Translations under genes and position numbers: made by a program
Notes under the pieces: model-generated
Databases searched by the model: none
Seen by the model: only the letters and a program-made list of their open reading frames with translations
What the model was told of the DNA's origin: nothing
Part shown: piece by piece, positions 40,343-49,052 of the stretch
Layout of the letters: each line of letters begins with the position of its first letter
How positions within the stretch are numbered: the stretch's first letter is position 1
DNA from: Opitutus sp. GAS368
Lineage (GTDB): Bacteria > Verrucomicrobiota > Verrucomicrobiia > Opitutales > Opitutaceae
NCBI GenBank assembly: GCA_945903545.1
Contig: CAMDOO010000008.1
Coordinates: 1 to 57,923 of the forward strand
Direction: 5' to 3'
DNA length: 57,923 nt

Positions 40343-40969
40343 TTATTTCTTGGCCGCCGGGGGCGTGGCTGCGGGAGCAGTGACGGGCGTAGACGAGCGG
40401 TTGCGATTGATCTCAGTCAGCACCTCCTCGGTGATATCGAAGGAAGGATCGGCAAAAACCACCACCATGACCCCGAGGGCACCGACACCGGACTTGTCCA
40501 GCAGGAGGGTCGCGCCCTTCTTCTTGGCGATCTCGCCGGCGAGCTTGCCGATCTCCTCGAACATCAAATCGCGGTAATTCTGGATCCGCTTCTGCATGGC
40601 GGCGACAAACTGGTCGCGGTAATTCATACCCTCGGCGTTCTTCGCCTGGATCTTGGCATAGGTGTCCTTTGCATCGGCAGCGGCCTTGGTCCGGGCCGAC
40701 TCGTTCAGAGTGGGGTTCTTCGATTCCTCATCCTGCGCCTTGTACTTTTCCGCCATCGCGGTGGCTTCCTTCTGGATGTTCTCGAGGTCGGCCGTGGCCG
40801 CCTGCTGCTCGGCCGTGAGCTTGGCGTTCTGCTCCGCGGTGTTGGGGTGCTCGTCGAGCAACTTGACCATATCCACCACCATTACCTTGAGCGGAGCCTG
40901 GGCGAAGGCAGGAACCGCGGGAAGGAGCAGGCAGGAGGCAACCAACAGGGAGCGAAGAAGCGATTTCAT
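40343..40969 (-). CDS. OmpH/Skp family periplasmic chaperone
   Basis: The 208-residue product has a signal peptide ([24 protein letters not shown]), then a long coiled coil rich in Ala, Glu and Lys. The C-terminal Skp-like strand part is [12 protein letters not shown]...[20 protein letters not shown]. Skp/OmpH chaperones hold unfolded outer-membrane proteins for BamA. It lies 32 bases after bamA, the conserved order. The ATG at 40969 is preferred over a GTG two codons upstream. Confidence 0.9.
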   Translation of the reverse strand: MKSLLRSLLVASCLLLPAVPAFAQAPLKVMVVDMVKLLDEHPNTAEQNAKLTAEQQAATADLENIQKEATAMAEKYKAQDEESKNPTLNESARTKAAADAKDTYAKIQAKNAEGMNYRDQFVAAMQKRIQNYRDLMFEEIGKLAGEIAKKKGATLLLDKSGVGALGVMVVVFADPSFDITEEVLTEINRNRSSTPVTAPAATPPAAKK

Positions 40970-41001
40970 GTTCACGAGGGTTTAGGCGGCTCCCGCAGGC
41001 G

Positions 41002-43410
41002 TCAATACCGACCGCCGAGGGAGAAGTTGAACTGCGGGCCCTTTTGATTGCGCGGGTCGCGGGTGAGCGGGATACCGTAGTCGAGGCTCACCGGCGCCCC
41101 GGCCAGGAAGAAGCGGAAGCTGAACCCGAAGTTGTCGTTGTAGCCGCCCGGGTTGAAGTCGAACGGCTTGATGTTCACGAAGCCGGCATCGTAAAAGAGC
41201 GCGAAGCGGATGGCCGAGACGATGTCGATGGTGTACTCGGTGCTGAAATATCCGTAGGAGCTGCCGCCGATCGGCTGCAGGGTGGAATCCTTCGGCCCCA
41301 CGTCGCGGAATTCAAAGCCGCGGAGGTCATCGGGCCCGCCGAGGAAGTAGCGGCTGTAGTAGGGCACGTCCCTGGTCGCCCCAAAGCCATCGATCACCCC
41401 GAGGCGCCCAATGAGCGAGACGACCTGGGTCTTGGCCTGGAAGACGGGGAAGAACTGCGAGCCGCGGAACTCGGCGGACCAGTAGTTGCGGTCGCCGCCC
41501 AACGGGCCGCCCGCCACCGTGGCATCGAGCTCCATGCGGTTGCCGCTCGTCGTGTTGATCAGCCGGTCGCGATGGTCGATGGTCAGCTGCAGGCCGAGGC
41601 GCGAAACATAACTGACGCCCGCCTGGGCCCGGATGAAGCTCGAGGCCGCGGCGTCGACATTGAGGATGTCGACCTTTTCCAGAGTGTAGTCGACGCGCCC
41701 GTCCAGACCGATCAGGTCGTTAAGCCGCTTGCGCAGGTAGACGTTCACGCCGGTGTGAACCTCCTTGTAGAGCGTCGTGTCGTAGGCCGCGGTCGTCCGG
41801 AAGAGGTTGAAGCCCAGGCCCAGACGGCGCTGGAAGAGCCAGGGCTCCTCAAAGGACAGACTCATGTCACTGGTCTCCGACCCCAGCTGCAGGCGCAGGC
41901 GGAATTTCTGGCCGTCACCCTTGAAGAAGGAGCGCCGGTTGAAGAGATCGAAATTACCCTGGGCGAACTCGATGAAGAGGGACGCGCGGTCGAGCGAGCT
42001 GAAGCCGGCGCCGAACTGGAGGTTGCCGGTGCGGCCCTCCCGGACGGAGATCTTTAGGTTCTTGCGGCCGGGGATGTTGGTGTTCTCCGAAGTGACGTCG
42101 ACCGTGTCGAAGAAGCGGGTGTTCTCCAGGGTGAGCTTGGCAATCTTCATCTTCACGCCGCTGAAAACGTCGCCCGGCCCGAGGGGTAGCTCGCGCAGGA
42201 TCGCGGTGCTCTTGGTCGTCGTGTTGCCCTCGAGGTTCACCGACTCCACCTTGTACTTCTCGCCCTCGTTGATCTCGTACTCCACGTCGATGTTGCCCGT
42301 GGCGGTGTTGGGCTGGCGGTGCATCGTCACGTTGGTGTCGGGCGGCAGGTAGCCGTCGCGGCCATAAAAGTCTTGGATCGTCTCCGTGTCCTTATCGAGC
42401 TTGGAGGGGACGAAGAGCGTGCCGGTGCGCTGGCGGACGAGGCGCCGGAGCAGCTCGGTCTGGTAGACGGTGTTACCGACAAACGTGATCTCACCCACGC
42501 GATACTGGCGGCCCTCGTTGACGTGCACGGTGATGACGAGCCGGGTCGCCTTGGGATAATCGAACTTCACCTCATCGGGCGCAATCTCGACATCAAGGAA
42601 GCCCTCCTCGCGATAGTAGTTCCGCAGCTTCTCAAGGTCGTCCTCGAAAGTGTCGTCCCGGAAACGGCCATTACTGAGGGCCCAGGAGAGCCAACCCCAC
42701 TTCTTGGTTTCCATCTCCTTGCGCAGCACGCGGGCGGAGGCGTGGTCGTTGCCGGTGAACCGCACCTGGCGGATCTTCACCTTCGCCCCCTCGCGGATCT
42801 GGAAGATGACCGTGGCATAACCCGTGGCCCGGTCGCGCTCGATGGCGTAGTTGACGGTGGCCTGATTGTAACCGCTCTTCTCGTAATAATCCCGGATCTT
42901 CTCGGAATCCTCCTTCACCTGGCGCTCGTCGAGGGCGAGATTGGGCCGGGACTTGACCTCGTCCTGCAGCCGGCTGGTGCCGACCCGGTCATTGCCCTCA
43001 TAGCGCAGGGCCAGCACGCGATATTTCGGGGTCACCTCCACGATCAGGTTAACCACATTCGGCTCGGTGGCACTGTTGCTGCGCAGGACCTGGGCGGTCT
43101 CGAACAAGCCGGTGCGATAAAGGGTGCGGATATCCCGGTCCAACGCGGATTCATCCAGATCCCCGCCCTCGCGGAGCTGCATATTGGCCCGCACCACTTG
43201 CTCATCCACCACGGCGGTGCCGACAAAGCGCACGGTGATCGTGCCAATCTTCTCCACCGGGGCCGCCGGCGCGGCGGCCGGGGCGGCGCCAGATGGCTGG
43301 GCAATAGCCTGCTGGGCACTAACCTCCGCGATCAGCGACCACACGGAAAACCACGCTGCGACAAGGAGACAGGTGACCCTGCACTGAGGGTTACTGGGTA
43401 TAGTTTTCAA
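41002..43410 (-). CDS. bamA: outer membrane protein assembly factor BamA
   Basis: The 802-residue product has a signal peptide (to about AEVSAQQ) and five POTRA-type domains, the first with GTITVRFVGTAVVDEQVVRANM. The C-terminal Omp85 barrel ends FNFSLGGRY. It inserts beta-barrels into the outer membrane. The start is TTG at 43410, inside the last codons of dnaB (20-nt overlap); I find no later ATG that keeps the signal peptide. It is followed by an ompH/skp gene. Sharing a transcript with dnaB is unusual. Confidence 0.95.
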   Translation of the reverse strand: MKTIPSNPQCRVTCLLVAAWFSVWSLIAEVSAQQAIAQPSGAAPAAAPAAPVEKIGTITVRFVGTAVVDEQVVRANMQLREGGDLDESALDRDIRTLYRTGLFETAQVLRSNSATEPNVVNLIVEVTPKYRVLALRYEGNDRVGTSRLQDEVKSRPNLALDERQVKEDSEKIRDYYEKSGYNQATVNYAIERDRATGYATVIFQIREGAKVKIRQVRFTGNDHASARVLRKEMETKKWGWLSWALSNGRFRDDTFEDDLEKLRNYYREEGFLDVEIAPDEVKFDYPKATRLVITVHVNEGRQYRVGEITFVGNTVYQTELLRRLVRQRTGTLFVPSKLDKDTETIQDFYGRDGYLPPDTNVTMHRQPNTATGNIDVEYEINEGEKYKVESVNLEGNTTTKSTAILRELPLGPGDVFSGVKMKIAKLTLENTRFFDTVDVTSENTNIPGRKNLKISVREGRTGNLQFGAGFSSLDRASLFIEFAQGNFDLFNRRSFFKGDGQKFRLRLQLGSETSDMSLSFEEPWLFQRRLGLGFNLFRTTAAYDTTLYKEVHTGVNVYLRKRLNDLIGLDGRVDYTLEKVDILNVDAAASSFIRAQAGVSYVSRLGLQLTIDHRDRLINTTSGNRMELDATVAGGPLGGDRNYWSAEFRGSQFFPVFQAKTQVVSLIGRLGVIDGFGATRDVPYYSRYFLGGPDDLRGFEFRDVGPKDSTLQPIGGSSYGYFSTEYTIDIVSAIRFALFYDAGFVNIKPFDFNPGGYNDNFGFSFRFFLAGAPVSLDYGIPLTRDPRNQKGPQFNFSLGGRY

Positions 43411-44782
43411 AGCGCGTGATGTCTCGGAGGAACGTAAGCTTCAATTCTCCTACCGGTCCGTTTCGTTGCTTGGCAACGATTAACTCCGCCGAGTCGGCAG
43501 CGACCTGGAACTTCTCCTCGGCATCTTTGGGGCGGGCAAGCATGAGTACGACGTCGGCATCCTGCTCGATCGACCCGGATTCGCGCAAATCCGCCAGTCT
43601 TGGCGTGCGGTTCTCCTTTTCGGACGAGCGGTTGAGCTGGCTTAATACAAGCACGGGGACGTCGAGTTCCTTCGCGAGCGCCTTTAATCCGCGGGAGGCC
43701 TCGGCCACCTGCTGTTCGCGCGGGACCCGGCTGTCGGTGGGGGCGAGGAGCTGGAGATAGTCGACCACGATCATGCCCAGCTTCTTCCGGGCATGAATGC
43801 GCCGGGCCTTGGCCCGCAACTGGGTGATGGAGAGCTGGCTCGAATCATCGATGAACAAAGGCGACTTGGTGAATTCGTCGGCCGCCTTGATCAGCCCGGA
43901 CTGTTCGGTCCCGTTCTTCGATAGCAACCCGTCGCGCAGCAGTTTCATGTTCACCCGGGCCCGTGAGCAAAGCATGCGGAGGGCCAGCTGGGCCGCGCTC
44001 ATTTCCAGCGAGAAGATCAGCACCGGTGCGGGCTCACCCCGCTTGGGCAGGGCCGCGGCCTCGGCGAAGTTGAGCGCCAGCGACGTCTTGCCCATGGAGG
44101 GGCGGGCCGCGAGCACGATCATTTCCTGACGCTGGAAACCGAAGGTCAGCGCGTCGAGGTCCTTGAAGCCCGAGGTGACGCCCGTCAGCTCGCCCTGCTT
44201 CATCATCATCTTCGTGATGACCTTCATCGCCTCGTTGGTCGGCCCCCCCATCGGCTTGGCGCTCTCGCTCACCCGGCTCTGGGTCACGGCAAAGAGGTTC
44301 TGCTCGATGCGGTCGACAAACTCGTCGATCCCACCGGTGAAGGCGTAGCAATCCTCCACCGCCCCCGTCGCCGACCGGATCAGTTCCCGCAGGAGGTGCA
44401 ACTCGCGCACCTTGTCGATGAAGTAGCCCGCCTGGGCCGTGGTGGGAATGCGGCCGCTGACCTGGGTCAGGAACGCGTAGCCGCCGATCGCGTCGAGCTG
44501 CTTGCTCGTCTTCAGCTCTTCCGCGAGCACGGCGATGTCCACCGGGGCCTGCCGGTTGTAAAGCGCCAGCAGTCCCTGGTAGATCACGCCGTGCTTGGCG
44601 TCGTAGAAGGACTCGGGCACGATCCGCGCCTCTAGGCACCGGGAGAGCACATCGGCGCCGTCGAGCAGGCAGCAGGAGATCAGGTATTCCTCGGCCTCAA
44701 GACTGTGCGGCACAGTCCGCACGGCCGACACCGGGGCCGGGGAGCGGCGGCCCGGAGGAGAGGAAGAAGGATCGTCAGCCAT
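43391..44782 (-). CDS. dnaB: replicative DNA helicase DnaB
   Basis: The 463-residue product has the N-terminal DnaB domain (PHSLEAEEYLISCCLLDG) and a RecA-like helicase domain. Walker A is AARPSMGKTSLALNFA and Walker B includes LGMIVVDYLQLL. The arginine-finger region SRGLKALAKELDVPVLVLSQLNR is followed by LADLRESGSIEQDADVVLML. It unwinds DNA at the fork. The ATG at 44782 precedes a disordered Pro/Ser-rich stretch. A terminator of the rplI operon lies upstream, so it has its own start of transcription in about 95 bases. Confidence 0.97.
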   Translation of the reverse strand: MADDPSSSPPGRRSPAPVSAVRTVPHSLEAEEYLISCCLLDGADVLSRCLEARIVPESFYDAKHGVIYQGLLALYNRQAPVDIAVLAEELKTSKQLDAIGGYAFLTQVSGRIPTTAQAGYFIDKVRELHLLRELIRSATGAVEDCYAFTGGIDEFVDRIEQNLFAVTQSRVSESAKPMGGPTNEAMKVITKMMMKQGELTGVTSGFKDLDALTFGFQRQEMIVLAARPSMGKTSLALNFAEAAALPKRGEPAPVLIFSLEMSAAQLALRMLCSRARVNMKLLRDGLLSKNGTEQSGLIKAADEFTKSPLFIDDSSQLSITQLRAKARRIHARKKLGMIVVDYLQLLAPTDSRVPREQQVAEASRGLKALAKELDVPVLVLSQLNRSSEKENRTPRLADLRESGSIEQDADVVLMLARPKDAEEKFQVAADSAELIVAKQRNGPVGELKLTFLRDITRFENYTQ

Positions 44783-44875
44783 GCAGGGAAAAATGCGAAC
44801 CGGGCGCGCCCCGGTACGCAATGCCGACTTATTCCTTTTTTGTTCACAAGGGCCGGGGCCGCCGGGGCCCGGCCC

Positions 44876-44905
44876 AAAAAAAGCCGCACCCCGAAGGGTG
44901 CGGCC
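44876..44905 (-). terminator. rho-independent terminator after rplI
   Basis: GCCGCACCC (44884-44892) and GGGTGCGGC (44897-44905) form a perfect 9-bp stem with loop CGAA. Eight A (44876-44883) give the U-tract on the minus strand. It lies 21 bases after the rplI stop. Confidence 0.95.
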
Positions 44906-44926
44906 TGAAATCTGGGAACGGGCGTG

Positions 44927-45436
44927 TTACTTCTTCTCGGCGCGGGCCGGCTTCACCTCTTCCACGGGAGCGGCGACGATCGGGTTCTCGGAGACAACGT
45001 CGAAACCAAGGTCCACCGTGACATCCGCGTGCAGCTTCACCTTCACCTCATGGCGACCGAGGGTCTTCACGGGCGTGTGGAGTTGGATGCGGCGCTTGTC
45101 GATCGTGAAACCGGCCGCCACGAGCTTGTCGTGGATATCGTTCGCGGTGATCGCGCCAAACATCTTGCCGCCCTCGCCGGTCTTCACCGCGAAGGCCAGG
45201 CCGGTCTTCTCGAGCTTGCGCGCCAGCTCCTGGGCGCCGTTGAGCTCGGTGGCCTCGCGTTCGCCGCGGCGCTTCTTCAGCGCATCGACGTGTTTGCGAT
45301 TTGCCCGGGTGACGGGAACCGCGATGTTGCGGGGCAGGAGATAATTGCGGGCAAAGCCGGAACGGACCCGGACTTGATCGCCTTCACCGCCAAGACCCTC
45401 GACGGGTTTGACGAGCAGAACTTCATTGGTGGCCAT
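44927..45436 (-). CDS. rplI: 50S ribosomal protein L9
   Basis: The 169-residue product has the L9 N-terminal domain VLLVKPVEGLGGEGDQVRVRSGFARNYLLPRNIA, a long linking helix, and the C-terminal RNA-binding domain with GKMFGAITANDI. A short Ala/Glu/Lys tail is added. It ends the rplY-pth-rpsF-ssb-rplI group, 54 bases after ssb. Confidence 0.96.
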   Translation of the reverse strand: MATNEVLLVKPVEGLGGEGDQVRVRSGFARNYLLPRNIAVPVTRANRKHVDALKKRRGEREATELNGAQELARKLEKTGLAFAVKTGEGGKMFGAITANDIHDKLVAAGFTIDKRRIQLHTPVKTLGRHEVKVKLHADVTVDLGFDVVSENPIVAAPVEEVKPARAEKK

Positions 45437-45490
45437 GGGAGGAGTTGGGTTTGTTGAAAGGGATGGGAAGAGGGAAAGGAAACGGCGGGC

Positions 45491-45964
45491 TTAGAACGGC
45501 ACATCTTCATCGATGTTGGCGGGCGCGGCGGGCTTGTTGCCGGTCCGCGGAGGAGGAACACTGCCAGCGCCGGGGCCGTCGGAGCCTTCGTCGGAGGCCG
45601 GGGCGCCGCCACCACCGCCGGGGGCGGACCCGCGGGAGGAAAGGAACTGCACGTTGTCGAGGACGACCTTCAGCTTGCTGCGCTTCTGACCGCTGGTCTT
45701 GTCCTCCCACTGGTCGAGTTTCAGGCGACCCTCGACCATCGCCAGGCTGCCCTTGGAGAGATACTTGGCCACGAGCTCGCCCTGCTTGCTCCAGGCCTCG
45801 ATGTCCACGAAGGTCGTCTCGTCGCGCATCGCGCCGGAGTCGTCCTTAAACTGGCGGTTAACCGCGATCCCGAACTGGCAGATGGCCGTGCCCTTCGGGG
45901 TGACCCGGAGCTCCGGATCGCGCGTGAGATTGCCGATCAGGAAAACTTTGTTGAGGTAGGCCAT
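45491..45964 (-). CDS. ssb: single-stranded DNA-binding protein
   Basis: The 157-residue product has an OB-fold (MAYLNKVFLIGNLTRDPELRVTPKGTAICQFGIAVNR) and a Gly/Pro/Ala-rich linker. The acidic tip EDVPF recruits partner proteins. It binds ssDNA in replication and repair. It lies between rpsF (23-nt gap) and rplI, the standard rpsF-ssb arrangement. Confidence 0.96.
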   Translation of the reverse strand: MAYLNKVFLIGNLTRDPELRVTPKGTAICQFGIAVNRQFKDDSGAMRDETTFVDIEAWSKQGELVAKYLSKGSLAMVEGRLKLDQWEDKTSGQKRSKLKVVLDNVQFLSSRGSAPGGGGGAPASDEGSDGPGAGSVPPPRTGNKPAAPANIDEDVPF

Positions 45965-45987
45965 GGGACTTCCGCGGTTCGAGGGCG

Positions 45988-46284
45988 TCAGGCTGAGACG
46001 ATGAACGTGCGGTAGACGCTGCTGTTGAGGCGGAGCTTTTCCTTCAGCTGGGCCGGCGCCTCGGCGGGAGCCGAGAAATCGACATGCACGTAGGGGGCGC
46101 CGGTGAGCTTGCGGTCGGTGACGCGGATGAAGTCCTTCTTGCCGATGTTGTCCACGGCGGAGACGGAGCCGCCGAGCGCGGCGATCTCCTTCTTCACGCC
46201 GTCGATGATCTGCTCCACGGTGTCTTCCTTGCCGCGGTTATCCACGATAAAGGTCGCGCGGTAGTTACGATTGGTCGGTTTCAT
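45988..46284 (-). CDS. rpsF: 30S ribosomal protein S6
   Basis: The 98-residue product NYRATFIVDNRGKEDTVEQIIDGVKKEIAALGGSVSAVDNIGKKDF... is S6. The central strand YVHVDFSA is typical. It is slightly short at the C-terminus compared with enterobacterial S6. Its first 20 bases overlap the pth 3' end, which suggests coupling. Confidence 0.94.
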   Translation of the reverse strand: MKPTNRNYRATFIVDNRGKEDTVEQIIDGVKKEIAALGGSVSAVDNIGKKDFIRVTDRKLTGAPYVHVDFSAPAEAPAQLKEKLRLNSSVYRTFIVSA

Positions 46285-46864
46285 TGGTTTCCCTACGGTT
46301 GAGGATGTTCATGGCCCGGGCAACCCCGCTTTCGAGAAGCAGGGCGAGGCCTTGGAGGTGATGATCGAGTTGTGGTTGAAGAATGCTGGCTTGGGAAGCG
46401 GTGAACTTGCCGAGTACGTAGTCCTTGAGGTCCATCTCCGGCGGCGACTTGGGCCCGATACCGAGGCGGTAGCGGACGAATCCGTCACCGATTTGCTCGA
46501 GCAGGCTGGCGATGCCGTTGTGGCCGCCGGCGCTGCCCTTGACCGAGACTTTTACCAGGCCGAGGTCGATGCCGACATCGTCGTAGGCGACGGCGATGGC
46601 ATCGGCCGGGATCCGGTGATAGGCGGCAAAGGCGCGGAGGGCCCGGCCGCTCTCGTTCATATACGTGAGCGGCTTGAGCAGCCAGCGGGTGCGGCCAGGG
46701 GCAAAATCCCAGCGAGCAACCTCCGCCTCAAAACGAGGCAGAGACTGCCAAGCGAGGTTTTCGCGGCGGGCCAGGGCATCGAGCACCATCCAGCCCAGAT
46801 TATGCCGGGTGGCGGCGTACTCGGCGCCCGGATTGCCCAGGCCGGCAACGAGCGAAATGGACAT
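46265..46864 (-). CDS. pth: peptidyl-tRNA hydrolase
   Basis: The 199-residue product releases peptides from prematurely detached peptidyl-tRNA. The N-terminus LVAGLGNPGAEYAATRHNLGWMVLD contains the catalytic His in RHN. LLKPLTYMNESGRALRAF, VAYDDVGIDLGLVKVSVKGSAGGHNGIASLLEQIG and FVRYRLGIG are all present. It lies after rplY and overlaps rpsF, the frequent rplY-pth order. Confidence 0.96.
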   Translation of the reverse strand: MSISLVAGLGNPGAEYAATRHNLGWMVLDALARRENLAWQSLPRFEAEVARWDFAPGRTRWLLKPLTYMNESGRALRAFAAYHRIPADAIAVAYDDVGIDLGLVKVSVKGSAGGHNGIASLLEQIGDGFVRYRLGIGPKSPPEMDLKDYVLGKFTASQASILQPQLDHHLQGLALLLESGVARAMNILNRRETNETDQS

Positions 46865-46883
46865 GACTCAAAGAACAACGCGG

Positions 46884-46911
46884 GCGGCCCGGCGGGAAAG
46901 CGCCGGGCCGC
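46884..46911. terminator. 11-bp perfect GC hairpin between rplY and pth
   Basis: GCGGCCCGGCG (46884-46894) and CGCCGGGCCGC (46901-46911) enclose a 6-nt loop. On the minus strand a T-rich stretch (TTGTTCTTTG) follows only after five bases, so it may be a leaky terminator or processing hairpin between rplY and pth. Confidence 0.5.
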
Positions 46912-46924
46912 TCGCGGCAAAAAC

Positions 46925-47713
46925 TTACTTCTTGGCAGGCGCCGCCGGCTTGGCACCGGCGGCCGGGGCGGCCGGCTTCGCGCCAGCGGCGGGAGCGGCA
47001 CCCTTGGCACCGGAGGCCGGGGCGGCGGCCTTGGCATCGCCCGCGGGAGCAGCGGCACCGGCGGCAGGAGCGGCGGCATCGCCAGCGGCGGGAGCAGCGG
47101 CACCGGCACCGGCAGCGGGAGCGGCGGAGACCGCCGAGACGACCTCGGCCACGGGCTCGACGCAGGAGACGACCGGCTGATCGGGATCGTCGAGAAATTG
47201 GACGCCAGGAATCTGCTTCAGCTCGCTGATGTGAATGGTCTCACCGACCTTGAGCTCGGTGACGTCAACCTCGATGAAGCCCGGAAGGTCCTTCGGCAGA
47301 CAGCGGATGCGAATGCCCGAATTGGAAGCCTCAAGCACGCCGCTCTGGTTCTTCACGCCGAAGGACTCGCCCGTGAGCTGGGTCTTCACCCGGATCTCGA
47401 AGGTCTCGTCGGCCTTGACCTCGCGGAGGTCGACATGGAGATAACGATCCGTCATCGGATCGCGCTGAATCTCTTGGAGGAAAGTAAGGGCCTTGTCGGC
47501 CTTGTCCTTGCGCTGCAACTCGATCAGCGAGGCGGAGCCGGAAATGGCCTTGATCAGGCGGATGAACTCCGGGCCATCGATGGCCAGAGACTCCGGCGCG
47601 GTGTGCTTTCCGTAAAGGACCGCGGGGACCTGATTGGTCTTGCGGAGGCGGCGGGAAGCACTGCGGCCCGTCTGGGCGCGCGGCGTGACATTGAGTTTGA
47701 TCTGTTGCTTCAT
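46925..47713 (-). CDS. rplY: 50S ribosomal protein L25/CTC with long Ala-Pro-rich tail
   Basis: The 262-residue product has the L25 domain (KQQIKLNVTPRAQTGRSASRRLRKTNQVPAVLYGKH) and the TL5/CTC C-terminal domain (LPKDLPGFIEVDVTELKVGETIHISELK). About 70 residues of low complexity follow, built from Ala-Pro-Ala-Ala-Gly and AKPAAPA units. L25 binds 5S rRNA. The tail is basic near the end and likely disordered. The ATG at 47713 fits the family. Codons upstream in frame run through the tRNA-Asn gene and are not coding. Confidence 0.94.
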   Translation of the reverse strand: MKQQIKLNVTPRAQTGRSASRRLRKTNQVPAVLYGKHTAPESLAIDGPEFIRLIKAISGSASLIELQRKDKADKALTFLQEIQRDPMTDRYLHVDLREVKADETFEIRVKTQLTGESFGVKNQSGVLEASNSGIRIRCLPKDLPGFIEVDVTELKVGETIHISELKQIPGVQFLDDPDQPVVSCVEPVAEVVSAVSAAPAAGAGAAAPAAGDAAAPAAGAAAPAGDAKAAAPASGAKGAAPAAGAKPAAPAAGAKPAAPAKK

Positions 47714-47895
47714 GGATTTCGTTCCCCCTGTCACCCCGGAATTGAGGGCAGGCGTAGTGGAAAAGGGGTTGAGGTGATAGGTGCGGACCGGCCGAAAGCA
47801 ATCAAAAGTTTGGAGATCCGCACCCAAGGCCTGAAAGCGGCTCTTGCGTCCAAGCCATTCCCGCCGGCGCACCGTGTGCGGTCGTGCCTTTTGAA

Positions 47896-47970
<75 letters not shown>

Positions 47971-48061
47971 AGACATTCCAAGAGGGGACGAAAAACGAAA
48001 GCCGCAGCCCTTCTGTCAATGCTCCTTTTATCGCGAAGCCGCCGAGCCTACAGCTGAGGGG

Positions 48062-48469
48062 ATGCACGATTGGCAAATCCTTGCCGCTCAGGCCAAGGTC
48101 CGTCTTCATCGGCGTTCGCTCGTCGTCCACGTCCAGATCCAGGTGAGGGCAGACCAGCTCGAGACCTTCCGGGCCGCCACCCTGGCCAATGCCAGCGCCA
48201 GCCGGCGGGAACCGGGAGTGCTCCGCTTCGATGTCTGCAGCAGCAGGACGACCTCCGCCTCAGCCGACGAAGGGGTCAGGTGGGTCAGAAAGCTGGTCTC
48301 CGATCTCGGCCTTCCCGCCTTGAGTCATTACGGAATCACTTCAAGTCGCATCCCGGAAATCGTGGCGCGGGCCGGGCAGGCCAGCAGCATGAAGGCCAAC
48401 CCCCTCGCCCTGACCACCGGGGAGTTGGCGGAAGTGGTGGTTGCCGCAACCGGGCCAGATTCCGGTTGA
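48062..48469 (+). pseudogene. in-frame chimera: ABM monooxygenase start joined to alcohol dehydrogenase end
   Basis: The open frame of 135 residues consists of two unrelated parts. Residues about 20-57 (VVHVQIQVRADQLETFRAATLANA, then REPGVLRFDV) match the N-terminus of antibiotic-biosynthesis-monooxygenase (ABM) domain proteins. Residues about 69-130 (EGVRWVRKLVSDLGLPALSHYGIT, then SSMKANPLALTTGELAEVV) match the C-terminus of iron-containing alcohol dehydrogenases. Such genes are often neighbours in bacteria. The middle of both is gone, so an internal deletion probably fused them. Neither active site survives. It may still be translated. Confidence 0.75.
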
Positions 48470-48511
48470 AGAAATTCGCCGCCAAGGCGGTCGTGAGTGA
48501 TCCCCGACTCG

Positions 48512-48793
48512 TCACACCCCGGACCCGGCAAGTCTGCGCCCGCGATCAAGCAGGGCCTTTTCCTCGGGCAGCAGCTTCGGCTGCCTTTCGGCCTTGGAAA
48601 AATAGAGCCGCGCCTCGGCGCGCCGCCCCGCCTCGGTCAGGATCAAGCCATAGAAAAGGCAGGCCCGCGGGCTGACACGGATCCTCTCCTGGATGGAGTC
48701 GAGTTTCGCCAAGGCGGCCGCGCGGCCGCCACTCTGAGTTTCCATCCAGGCCCAGGCCGCCACTTCTTCCACCAAGGGCTGCGGTTGAGCCAC
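48512..48793 (-). pseudogene. possible C-terminal remnant of a TPR protein
   Basis: The frame from GTG 48793 gives 93 residues. VSPRACLFYGLILTEAGRRAEARLYFSKAE and QPKLLPEEKALLDRGRRLAG look like the last TPR helices of a larger protein. The frame is also open upstream to about 48880 (RAYLERAVAQPQPL), still TPR-like. No start with a ribosome site and no full domain are visible, so it is probably a remnant. Confidence 0.45.
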
Positions 48794-49052
48794 CGCCCGC
48801 TCGAGGTACGCGCGCGACTCGCCCAGCTTCCGAGGCCGGTCGTCTACGCGCTCGCCCTCCAGATCAAGCGGAAGTAAACGAGAGCGGCACAGGGCCGTTG
48901 CTTCTGCTGGTAGGGCTTGGACTCCGTCCGCGCCGGGCAGACTCTGGGTTGGATTAGCAGCCTTGGGGCGAGCCCGGCGGCGTGCGGAGTCGCCGCCCTA
49001 CCCAATCGAGACACTACCAAACCCCGTCCACTCCTTATCCCGTGCCCGCTAC
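48794..49052. other. non-coding stretch upstream of the remnants
   Basis: Beyond the open TPR-like frame I see no gene. 'gcggcgtgcggagtcgccgccctacc' (about 48978-49003) contains an imperfect inverted repeat that may mark the 3' end of the pilX transcript on the minus strand. Confidence 0.35.

Noticed and set aside
48070-48675. Long Arg/Pro-rich plus-strand frame overlapping the ABM/ADH chimera
   Set aside because: It is an out-of-frame shadow; the chimera frame carries recognisable family motifs, this one does not.
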